Assembly (NCBI GenBank): GCA_012520695.1
Contig: JAAYNU010000098.1
Location: 1-6,568 of the forward strand
DNA: 6,568 bases
Direction: 5' to 3'
Source of the DNA: Erysipelothrix sp.
GTDB lineage: Bacteria; Bacillota_I; Bacilli_A; Erysipelotrichales; Erysipelotrichaceae
Part shown: piece by piece, positions 1 to 6,170 of the stretch
How positions within the stretch are numbered: the stretch's first letter is position 1
Layout: every line of letters begins with the position of its first letter
Made by a program: the position numbers and the translations under genes
The notes under the pieces: generated by a model
Seen by the model: only the letters and a program-made list of their open reading frames with translations
What the model was told of the DNA's origin: nothing
Databases searched by the model: none

Positions 1-1
1 A

Positions 2-88
2 AAACGATTATTAGTTGAACGAAGAAGTCTTCAAGATTGTATTATTTCATGGGATGGAGACAAAATTGTTGCAAACGCATACAAATGA
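2..88 (+). CDS. 3' end of an upstream gene, possibly a LacI/GalR-family regulator (partial)
   Basis: The frame beginning at base 2 is open to a TGA at 86-88 and gives 28 residues ending WDGDKIVANAYK; the other two forward frames contain early stops. The tail carries LVERRS, which fits the L-[IV]-x-R-x-S pattern that closes the core domain of many LacI/GalR-family repressors, so a second sugar regulator is a reasonable but weak guess. The 5' part lies outside the window, so the function cannot be determined. The stop codon sits just before the promoter of the binding-protein gene, with no terminator between them, and the last codons overlap a cre-like site. An open run of 28 codons could also arise by chance. 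Confidence 0.45.
   Translation, partial: KRLLVERRSLQDCIISWDGDKIVANAYK
69..84 (+). promoter_or_regulatory. Catabolite-responsive element (cre), CcpA site
   Basis: TTGCAAACGCATACAA matches every position of the published Gram-positive cre consensus WTGNAARCGNWWWCAW. It ends five bases before the -35 element and is centred about 47 bases upstream of the expected transcription start. It also overlaps the last codons of the upstream gene. Carbon catabolite control by CcpA/HPr-Ser-P is the natural reading. A site just upstream of -35 could repress or activate, so the sign of the effect cannot be read from sequence. Confidence 0.72.
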
Positions 89-89
89 C

Positions 90-117
90 TTGCATTATGA
101 AATTCTAGTGTTATAAT
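90..117 (+). promoter_or_regulatory. Extended -10 promoter for the binding-protein gene/operon
   Basis: A consensus TATAAT lies at 112-117, preceded by TG at 109-110 to form the extended -10 motif TGnTATAAT. A weak -35, TTGCAT, lies at 90-95 with a 16-base spacer. Transcription should start near 124, leaving a leader of about 40 bases before the ATG at 165. This is the main sigma-A-type promoter of the locus and is flanked by a cre upstream and an operator-like dyad at the start site. Confidence 0.8.
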
Positions 118-123
118 GAAATT

Positions 124-139
124 AGGAAAACGATTTCTT
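124..139 (+). promoter_or_regulatory. LacI-family operator-like dyad at the transcription start
   Basis: GAAAACGATTTC (126-137) is an imperfect palindrome centred on CpG, the usual geometry of LacI/GalR-family operators. Only one symmetric pair (130/133) breaks the symmetry. It covers roughly +1 to +14 of the predicted transcript, a classic position for blocking RNA polymerase. Its core AAAACGnTTTC is shared with the dyad in front of the phosphorylase gene, which suggests one regulator for both. Aligned to the cre consensus over 124-139 it has two mismatches, so a second CcpA site is the main alternative. Confidence 0.6.
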
Positions 140-164
140 AGTTTTCAAAACAGGAGGAATTAAT

Positions 165-1373
165 ATGATTAAGAAGTTAGCAAAAGTATTGATGATTACA
201 CTTGTCTCACTTTCATTAGTGGCATGTTCTGGTAAAGGGAAAGAAGAAGTTCCTGAAGGACCTGTAACATTAAAAGTATGGGGAGCTCAAGAAGACCAAG
301 CGTTCTTAGCTGAACGAGTTGAAGCTTTCAAAGCTACACAACCAGATGTTGAATGGGACATCACACTAGGAGTTGTTGGTGAACCAGATGCACTTGACAT
401 GGTTACACAAGACCTTGACACAGCAGCAGACGTATTCGCATTTGCGAATGACCAACTATTTGATTTCATTGGTGCTGGAGCACTTTATGAAATAACTCGT
501 AATAAAGAAACAATCGTTAGCGAAAACGTTGCAGGATCAGTTGATGCAGCGAGCGATGGCGATAAACTATACGCATACCCAATGACGGCAGATAACGGAT
601 ACTTCATGTACTATGATTCATCTGTATTTACTGAAGATGATGTTAAGTCACTTGATAAGATGTTAGAAGTTGCGAACGCAAAAGGTAAAAAAGTATTCAT
701 GGATGTTTCTAATGGATGGTATATTGCTTCATTCTTCTTAGGTGCAGGTGGTAAACTTGACATTGAAAACGATAAGCAAGTAACAGACTTCAATAACGAT
801 ACAGGTATCGCTGTTGGGGAAGCAATCCGTAAATTTACAGCTGATCCAGCATTCCTAACAGGGGATGACTCAATTCTACAAGCCGGCATGGGAGATACAA
901 TTGCAGCGGGTGTTTCAGGAACATGGACTGCAGATTCAACACAAGAATCACTAGGTGATAACTATGCAGCTACTAAACTTCCAGAATTTACTGTAGATGG
1001 TAAAGCAACTCAAATGGCAAGTTTTGGTGGATACAAATTAATGGGTGTTAAAACATCAACTAAATTCCCAGTTCAAGCAATGGACTTAGCAGAATTCCTT
1101 ACAAACGAAGACAGCCAAGTTAAACGCTTTGAAGCTCGTGGATTTGGACCATCAAACGTTAAAGCAGGATCAAGTGACATAGTACTTGCAAACAAAGCAT
1201 TGGCAGCACTTGCTGAACAAGCAGAATTTGCACACAGTCAAAAGAACGTTTTAGGATCGTACTGGACTCCAGCTGAAGCATTTGGTACAGCAATGGAAAA
1301 CAAATCGACAGATGATATGAAGGGTCTACTTGATCAAATGGTAAGTCAAATTCAAGAAGGAATTACCGAATAA
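165..1373 (+). CDS. malE: Maltose/maltodextrin ABC transporter, substrate-binding lipoprotein
   Basis: Extracytoplasmic binding protein that captures malto-oligosaccharides and delivers them to the permease encoded just downstream. The N-terminus is a lipoprotein signal peptide (KK at 3-4, hydrophobic core, lipobox LVAC with Cys21 as lipidation site). The mature part has the family 1 solute-binding layout: TLKVWGAQED near 35-44, a YPMTADNGYFMYY stretch near 138-150, SGTW at 251-254 in the position of the NGPW motif whose Trp contacts sugar in E. coli MalE, and YWTPAEAFGTAM near 366-377. At 402 residues it is normal length. The ATG has AGGAGG at 152-157 with a 7-base spacer. A terminator follows the gene, so it is probably expressed more strongly than the permeases. 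Maltodextrin specificity is inferred mainly from the amylase and phosphorylase neighbours. Confidence 0.88.
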   Translation: MIKKLAKVLMITLVSLSLVACSGKGKEEVPEGPVTLKVWGAQEDQAFLAERVEAFKATQPDVEWDITLGVVGEPDALDMVTQDLDTAADVFAFANDQLFDFIGAGALYEITRNKETIVSENVAGSVDAASDGDKLYAYPMTADNGYFMYYDSSVFTEDDVKSLDKMLEVANAKGKKVFMDVSNGWYIASFFLGAGGKLDIENDKQVTDFNNDTGIAVGEAIRKFTADPAFLTGDDSILQAGMGDTIAAGVSGTWTADSTQESLGDNYAATKLPEFTVDGKATQMASFGGYKLMGVKTSTKFPVQAMDLAEFLTNEDSQVKRFEARGFGPSNVKAGSSDIVLANKALAALAEQAEFAHSQKNVLGSYWTPAEAFGTAMENKSTDDMKGLLDQMVSQIQEGITE

Positions 1374-1391
1374 AGACTAACATAGATAATT

Positions 1392-1422
1392 AAGGGGCGA
1401 GGAATTGCCCCTTTATTTTTTT
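1392..1422 (+). terminator. Intrinsic terminator/attenuator between binding protein and permease genes
   Basis: AAGGGGC (1392-1398) pairs perfectly with GCCCCTT (1407-1413). Inside, a G-T wobble and an A-T pair extend the stem to nine pairs closed by a GGAA (GNRA-type) tetraloop at 1401-1404. It is followed by TATTTTTTT at 1414-1422, which gives a U-tract. This is a well-formed Rho-independent terminator 18 bases after the malE stop and 19 bases before the malF start. No promoter is evident after it, so it most likely acts as a partial terminator or 3' stabiliser that lowers permease expression relative to the binding protein. Confidence 0.88.
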
Positions 1423-1441
1423 GAAACATAAGGAGTAAAAC

Positions 1442-2803
1442 ATGGACAAAAACACTATTACAAAATTTAAGTTTTTCAAATCCTTCAAAGAAGGTGACCC
1501 GATTACAAAGCTTTCCTATGTCTTCATGGGAGCAGGATCTTTTTTAAGAAAGCAATATATAAAAGGATTTCTCTTTCTTGGTGCACAAATAGCTTATATT
1601 TACTACTTCATTGCAATTGGTATTACACAACTGAGTGGGGTATTGACTCTTGGAACACAAGAACAAGGCCAAGTCTTCGATGAAGCCCTAGGAATCTTCG
1701 TATATACCCAAGGTGATAACTCCATGCTATTTCTCCTATTTGGAGTATTCGCAGTTCTGTTATTAATCGGCTGGATTTTACTTTATCGTATCTCAGTAAA
1801 ATCTGCCGTTAATAATCAAGCACTGGTAAATCAAAATAAACCATTACCAAGCTTTAAAGATGAATTAAAATCACTGCTGAATGAACGTTATCATTTTACA
1901 ATTCTATCAATACCAACGATTTTAACGTTTACATTCACAATCTTGCCTCTAATCTTTATGATCCTTATCGCATTTACAAACTTCGATAAGAATCATCAGC
2001 CTCCGGGATCTCTGTTCTCATGGGTTGGACTAGCAAACTTTAAGGCGATTCTATTCGCAAACCCAATTATTTCAACCACTTTCTTTGGTTTACTGAAATG
2101 GACCTTTGTATGGGCCATCTTCGCAACTTTCCTGAACTATATTCTCGGTATGATGCTTGCGATGTTAATCAATAAGAAAGGTTTGAGATTTAAAGGATTT
2201 TGGAGAACGATGTTTGTTATTTCGATCGCTGTTCCGCAGTTTGTATCGCTCTTGCTTATGGCACAGCTCTTACATGATGCTGGTCCAGTAAACGTCTTAC
2301 TTCAAAATATGAAATGGATTGCAGAACCCATCAAGTTCTTAACGAATGGTAAAATCGCAAAGATTACAGTTATTGTCGTTAACTTATGGGTTGGTGTTCC
2401 TTATACGATGCTCATCACATCAGGAATTTTAATGAACATACCTAAAGACATGTACGAGAGTGCTAAAATCGATGGAGCAGGACCTGTGGTTCAGTTCTTC
2501 AAGATTACACTTCCATATATGTTATCAGTAACAACACCATACTTAATTACACAATTTATCGGAAACATTAATAACTTTAACTTAATTTACCTCTTAACGG
2601 GAGGTGGACCACTGTCATTGAATTACTTCCAGGCAGGGGAAACAGACTTACTCGTTACGTGGCTCTATAAATTAACGCTCACTGAAAAGAACTATGCATT
2701 GGCTTCAACGGTTGGGATCATCATCTTCGTTATTTCCGCAACCCTAAGTCTTGTTGTCTTTAGAAATGTTACGGGCGATGGAAAGGAAGGAGAATTCCAA
2801 TGA
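1442..2803 (+). CDS. malF: Maltodextrin ABC transporter permease subunit MalF
   Basis: Integral membrane subunit that forms the maltodextrin channel with MalG. About eight hydrophobic segments are visible (near 41-62, 94-116, 155-179, 216-243, 254-277, 305-331, 361-386 and 419-442), the count known for E. coli MalF. The cytoplasmic EAA loop that docks the ATPase is at about 339-358 (ESAKIDGAG, then ITLP), and NNFNLIYLLTGGGP at 377-390 is typical of MalF-type permeases. The large periplasmic loop of the E. coli protein is absent; instead there is an N-terminal region of about 150 residues with two hydrophobic segments and a basic FLRKQYIKG stretch. The ATG has TAAGGAG at 1429-1435 with a 6-base spacer. 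The stop overlaps the malG start, pointing to coupled translation. Confidence 0.93.
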   Translation: MDKNTITKFKFFKSFKEGDPITKLSYVFMGAGSFLRKQYIKGFLFLGAQIAYIYYFIAIGITQLSGVLTLGTQEQGQVFDEALGIFVYTQGDNSMLFLLFGVFAVLLLIGWILLYRISVKSAVNNQALVNQNKPLPSFKDELKSLLNERYHFTILSIPTILTFTFTILPLIFMILIAFTNFDKNHQPPGSLFSWVGLANFKAILFANPIISTTFFGLLKWTFVWAIFATFLNYILGMMLAMLINKKGLRFKGFWRTMFVISIAVPQFVSLLLMAQLLHDAGPVNVLLQNMKWIAEPIKFLTNGKIAKITVIVVNLWVGVPYTMLITSGILMNIPKDMYESAKIDGAGPVVQFFKITLPYMLSVTTPYLITQFIGNINNFNLIYLLTGGGPLSLNYFQAGETDLLVTWLYKLTLTEKNYALASTVGIIIFVISATLSLVVFRNVTGDGKEGEFQ

Positions 2804-3654
2804 TCAAAGGTATGCGCGCAAAAGCGAAAGTCAGCAATACATTCGCTTATATTATTCTTTCAGCACTATCATTTATTTGGATCCTGCCTATCATATGGCT
2901 CATTATGACCTCATTTAGAGGTGAGCCAGGGGCTTTCACAAACTACTTGATACCAAAAACTTGGACTCTTGATAACTATACTCGCTTATTTACTGAGACA
3001 GAGTTATTCAACTATCCTCGTTGGTTCTTGAATACATTATTCGTTGCGGTAATCACATGTATTATTTCAACAATCATGGTTCTCGCAACATCATATGCAT
3101 TCTCTCGCTTACGCTTTAAAATTCGTAAACCGATGATGAATGTCATCTTGGTCTTGGGTATGTTCCCAGGATTCATGTCAATGATTGCTGTTTACCATAT
3201 TCTTAAAGCCGTTGGATTGAGTCAGTCGCTGCTTGCACTGATCTTAGTCTATTCCGGTGGTGCGTCCATGGGGTACTATATCTCAAAAGGATTCTTTGAT
3301 ACGATTCCAAAAGCAATTGACGAATCGGCACTCATCGATGGCGCAACTCGAAATGATATTTTCTGGAAAATAACACTCCCACTTTCTAAACCAATCGTCG
3401 TGTACACAATCCTCACGTCATTCTTAGCGCCATGGGTGGACTTCATCTTTGTATCCATCATCATGCGTGACTCGTATAAGAACTATACTGTAGCTTTAGG
3501 TCTCTTTGAGATGTTGAAGCGTGAAAACATTTATCAATACTTTACTCGATTCTGTGCTGGAGCTGTGTTAATCGCAATTCCAATCACATTACTCTTCATC
3601 TTCATGCAGAAATACTATGTTGAAGGTGTCACAGGAGGATCTGTTAAAGGATGA
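2800..3654 (+). CDS. malG: Maltodextrin ABC transporter permease subunit MalG
   Basis: Second membrane subunit of the importer, of normal length (284 residues). It has six hydrophobic segments near 14-36, 77-101, 112-134, 142-162, 198-222 and 250-270. The EAA loop is at about 175-194 (ESALIDGAT, then ITLP). The C-terminus, YYVEGVTGGSVKG, has the VEGxTxGxVKG ending typical of MalG-type permeases; in E. coli this tail reaches into the ATPase dimer. The start ATG overlaps the malF stop as ATGA and has AAGGAG at 2787-2792, inside malF, with a 7-base spacer. No ATPase gene follows, so the energy-coupling subunit must be encoded elsewhere. Confidence 0.93.
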   Translation: MIKGMRAKAKVSNTFAYIILSALSFIWILPIIWLIMTSFRGEPGAFTNYLIPKTWTLDNYTRLFTETELFNYPRWFLNTLFVAVITCIISTIMVLATSYAFSRLRFKIRKPMMNVILVLGMFPGFMSMIAVYHILKAVGLSQSLLALILVYSGGASMGYYISKGFFDTIPKAIDESALIDGATRNDIFWKITLPLSKPIVVYTILTSFLAPWVDFIFVSIIMRDSYKNYTVALGLFEMLKRENIYQYFTRFCAGAVLIAIPITLLFIFMQKYYVEGVTGGSVKG

Positions 3655-5108
3655 TAAAAAAAACTCTACTTGTCCTCATTCTATTGTTGAGTGGATGTTC
3701 TAAGAGTGTTGAACCGGTCGAACCGGCTTCAAATTCTGTATTCTATGAAATATTCGTCGGATCATTCTATGATACTGATGGCGATGGAATGGGTGATTTA
3801 AAAGGTGTTGAGATGAAACTCGACTACATCCAAAATGAACTGGGTGCTCAAGGAATCTGGCTCATGCCAATTCATCCATCACCCTCATATCACAAATATG
3901 ATGTTCTTGACTACAAAGCCATTGATCCAAAATATGGAACGATGGAAGACTTTGATTCACTCGTAAATGAAATGAATGATCGTGGTATGACCCTAATTCT
4001 GGATCTTGTCTTAAATCACAGCTCAGTTGAGCACCCGTGGTTTAAAGCATCAAGAGATCGAGATAACTGTTCAGATTACTGTGATTACTATACATTCAGT
4101 GAAGTCCCAGTTCCGGGATATCATGTATTAAATAATTCTTTATATTATGAATCAGAATTTACGGATACCATGCCTGATCTAAACTTAGACAGTGAAGGTG
4201 TTCGCAATGAAATTAAAGATATTACGAAGTTCTGGGTTGATAAAGGTGTTGGTGGCTTCCGATTGGATGCTACGACACACTTCTATGCTAATAACACAGA
4301 GAAGAATATTGATTTCCTTAAATGGTTCAGTGATTATGCTTACTCATTGAATCCCGATCTTGAGATTGTAGGGGAAGCGTGGACTGCAAGTTCAATCGTC
4401 AGTTCAATGTTTGCTTCGAATATATCCTTCTTCAACTTTGGTTTAGCTCAAAACTCAGGAAGTTTAGTAAAGAGCATTAACAGAGAAAAAGGGTATGATC
4501 TTGCGGTGATGATGGCGAAATACCAAGCATCGCTTCGTGAAATCAATCCCAAAGCAATCGATTCAATCTTCTTTTCAAACCATGACCAAGGTCGTAGTGC
4601 TTCTTACTTCGCAAACCAGTTAGAGAAACAGAAACTGGCTGCAAGTATCTATCTTCTATTGCCAGGTAATGCCTATATCTATTACGGTGAAGAAATCGGA
4701 ATGATTGGGAGTGGTAAGGATGAGAATAAGCGACTTCCTATGTTATGGGGGGAATCTAAAGGAATGACGTTCGGTCCGAGTGGTTCTGACTATGATGGTG
4801 AAATGGCTATGGATTTGAAATCCGAGGAAAAGGATAAGAATTCACTCTTAAATCACTACAAGAAGGTCACTCGTGTTAGGAATCAATACCTTGAGATATC
4901 GCGCGGTGAGGCAAGTGCACTTGATCTAAATGATCCTGCTTTATTTGCTCAAAAGATGGGTGACATAATCGTGGTTCATAACTTCTCAAATGAGAAGAAA
5001 TCAATTGAAGGGTCTTATGAAATCGTGGATAAAACTCTGGGTGGAACTAAAGAATCTGATACCATCGTGCTTGAGGGATATAGTTCTGTTATAATAAAGG
5101 AAAACTAA
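3651..5108 (+). CDS. Lipoprotein alpha-amylase, GH13 family
   Basis: Membrane-anchored extracellular glycoside hydrolase that should cleave alpha-1,4 bonds of starch, glycogen or dextrins to feed the adjacent transporter. The signal peptide ends in lipobox LSGC (Cys16), followed by a short VEPVEPA linker. GH13 motifs: calcium-loop signature DTDGDGMGD at 41-49; region I DLVLNH at 118-123; region V MPDLN at 174-178; region II GFRLDATTH at 202-210 with nucleophile Asp206; region III GEAW with acid Glu242; region IV SNHD with Asp312; and IYYGEEIG near 343-350. MPDLN is the signature of the group intermediate between oligo-1,6-glucosidase and neopullulanase subfamilies (GH13_36 type, which includes lipoprotein amylases). 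Thr209 replaces the Lys/Arg common before the region II His. No starch-binding module is seen. The start overlaps malG as ATGA; AGGAGG at 3633-3638 has a long 12-base spacer. A neopullulanase-like activity is possible. Confidence 0.9.
   Translation: MIKKTLLVLILLLSGCSKSVEPVEPASNSVFYEIFVGSFYDTDGDGMGDLKGVEMKLDYIQNELGAQGIWLMPIHPSPSYHKYDVLDYKAIDPKYGTMEDFDSLVNEMNDRGMTLILDLVLNHSSVEHPWFKASRDRDNCSDYCDYYTFSEVPVPGYHVLNNSLYYESEFTDTMPDLNLDSEGVRNEIKDITKFWVDKGVGGFRLDATTHFYANNTEKNIDFLKWFSDYAYSLNPDLEIVGEAWTASSIVSSMFASNISFFNFGLAQNSGSLVKSINREKGYDLAVMMAKYQASLREINPKAIDSIFFSNHDQGRSASYFANQLEKQKLAASIYLLLPGNAYIYYGEEIGMIGSGKDENKRLPMLWGESKGMTFGPSGSDYDGEMAMDLKSEEKDKNSLLNHYKKVTRVRNQYLEISRGEASALDLNDPALFAQKMGDIIVVHNFSNEKKSIEGSYEIVDKTLGGTKESDTIVLEGYSSVIIKEN
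5087..5095 (+). promoter_or_regulatory. Probable internal promoter for the regulator gene (extended -10)
   Basis: TGTTATAAT at 5087-5095 is a perfect extended -10 element, identical to the one at 109-117. It lies in the last codons of the amylase gene, about 30 bases before the regulator start. A TTGAGG at 5071-5076 is only 13 bases upstream of TATAAT, too close for a normal -35, so the promoter would rely on the extended -10. It would place the start near 5102 and let the regulator be made without the operon promoter. The same bases encode VIIK at the amylase C-terminus, so chance is a real alternative. Confidence 0.45.
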
Positions 5109-5125
5109 AAATATGGAGGTGTGAC

Positions 5126-6115
5126 ATGGCGAGTATTACGGATGTTGCAAAGCGTGCGGGAGTGGGCGTATCAACCGTTTCAAAAGTAATGAATAACTAT
5201 TCGAATATTTCCGAAGCGACGCGCAAGCGTGTCCTCGATGCGGTCGAGGAGTTGAATTATGTTCCGAATGCTGTTGCGAGTGCACTGTCATCAAAAAGTT
5301 CACGCCGTGTTGCATTAGTTGTGTTTATTAATAACCAAAGACAAGCGATCGATGAGATCAATATGCAATACCTCTTTGGGGCAGTGAATCGTGCTAAAGA
5401 AATGAAGTTGGAAGTCCTAACGGTCTTCTCAACGGAACTGGATGGCATGAGTGCAAGTCAAATCAGTCGTCATTTCGCATCACTTCGAATTCAGGCCATC
5501 ATTCTTTATGGTTTATCAAAAGAGAATGAAGAATTTCATGAGTTAATTGAAAATGATGCTTATCCGTTTGTGGTTGTTGATGCTCCATTGGAAGGTCCGC
5601 GTATCTCATATGTTACAGTGGATCATACAAAAGCTCAGTACGACATGATGATTCATATGATTGACGAACATAATCCAAAGTCTGTGTTGTATCTTGCAGG
5701 TAGACGTAATGGTTATGTTACCGATTTACGTCTTCAGGGGGCAGTTGATGCTTGTTTGGAGCGTAATGTTCATTTGAATGCTCACTATGCGAACTTCTCA
5801 GAAACTGAGGCAATCGCAATGACGCATAAACATGCACATGATTCAAATGTGATTGTGTGTGCTAGTGATTTGATGGCTATTGGTGCTGTTTCAGCACTGA
5901 AGCATATGGATATATTCAGACCTGTCTGCGGTTATGACGGGATTACATTATTAGGTTATATTAATTACCGAATTGAAACAGTAAAGCAAGATTTCTATGA
6001 TATCTCTGTGAATGCGATTAACGCAGTCATGAGCTTACTGGAAGGTAATCCAGGTGAGGGAATTATTGTTCCTCATCGCATCATTAAGATTTCTTATGAA
6101 GATGTAATCATGTAG
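5126..6115 (+). CDS. malR: LacI/GalR-family transcriptional regulator, probable maltose operon repressor
   Basis: DNA-binding regulator of typical family length (329 residues). The N-terminal helix-turn-helix (about 3-24, ITDVAKRAGVGVSTVSKVMN) is the canonical LacI signature. A hinge helix follows near 46-58 (VPNAVASALSS), with the minor-groove-intercalating Leu at 54. The periplasmic-binding-protein-like sensor core follows: VDAP near 151-154, ASDLMAIGAVSAL at 246-258, CGYDG at 268-272 and a closing VPHRIIKIS at 315-323, where Lys stands in place of the usual Arg. The ATG has GGAGGTG at 5115-5121. It lies 17 bases after the amylase stop, so it is co-transcribed and may also have its own promoter. 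The name malR rests on context: the inducer is probably maltose or a maltodextrin, and the likely targets are the CpG-centred dyads at 126-137 and 6146-6155. Confidence 0.87.
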   Translation: MASITDVAKRAGVGVSTVSKVMNNYSNISEATRKRVLDAVEELNYVPNAVASALSSKSSRRVALVVFINNQRQAIDEINMQYLFGAVNRAKEMKLEVLTVFSTELDGMSASQISRHFASLRIQAIILYGLSKENEEFHELIENDAYPFVVVDAPLEGPRISYVTVDHTKAQYDMMIHMIDEHNPKSVLYLAGRRNGYVTDLRLQGAVDACLERNVHLNAHYANFSETEAIAMTHKHAHDSNVIVCASDLMAIGAVSALKHMDIFRPVCGYDGITLLGYINYRIETVKQDFYDISVNAINAVMSLLEGNPGEGIIVPHRIIKISYEDVIM

Positions 6116-6142
6116 GTTACTCTTCATATTTTTAAAACATTA

Positions 6143-6158
6143 GATAAAACGTTTTCGT
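6143..6158 (+). promoter_or_regulatory. LacI-family operator-like palindrome before the phosphorylase gene
   Basis: AAAACGTTTT (6146-6155) is a perfect 10-base palindrome centred on CpG, followed by CGT. It shares the core AAAACGnTTTC with the dyad at 126-137. It lies directly against the AGGAGG ribosome binding site (6159-6164) of the phosphorylase gene. Aligned to the cre consensus it has four mismatches, so it looks more like a target of the locus regulator than of CcpA. I see no convincing promoter in the 55 bases between the two genes: TTACTC at 6117 and TAGATA at 6141 are weak. Binding might therefore act on a weak local promoter or as a roadblock to read-through. Confidence 0.6.
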
Positions 6159-6170
6159 AGGAGGAAAATC

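Noticed and set aside
1..12. AAAACGATTATT resembles the left part of the operator at 126-137
   Set aside because: It is cut by the window edge, the right half is not symmetric, and it lies inside the reading frame of the upstream gene.
126..146. GAAAAC/GTTTTC inverted repeat as an RNA hairpin or leader attenuator
   Set aside because: The stem is six pairs and mostly A-T, the loop is nine bases, and no T-run follows; a DNA-level operator role fits better.
287..889. Minus-strand open frames (287-469 and 611-889) opposite the binding-protein gene
   Set aside because: They lack ribosome binding sites and recognisable domains and lie wholly inside a well-supported gene; the same holds for 3276-3464 and 5257-5448.
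3711..3726. GAACCGG repeated with a 9-base period near the start of the amylase gene
   Set aside because: Two copies only, explained by the VEPVEPA linker after the lipidated Cys; too short to call a repeat element or phase-variable tract.
6116..6170. Promoter or terminator between the regulator and the phosphorylase gene
   Set aside because: No stem-loop with a T-run is visible, and the -35/-10 candidates are poor; only the palindrome and ribosome binding site are supported.
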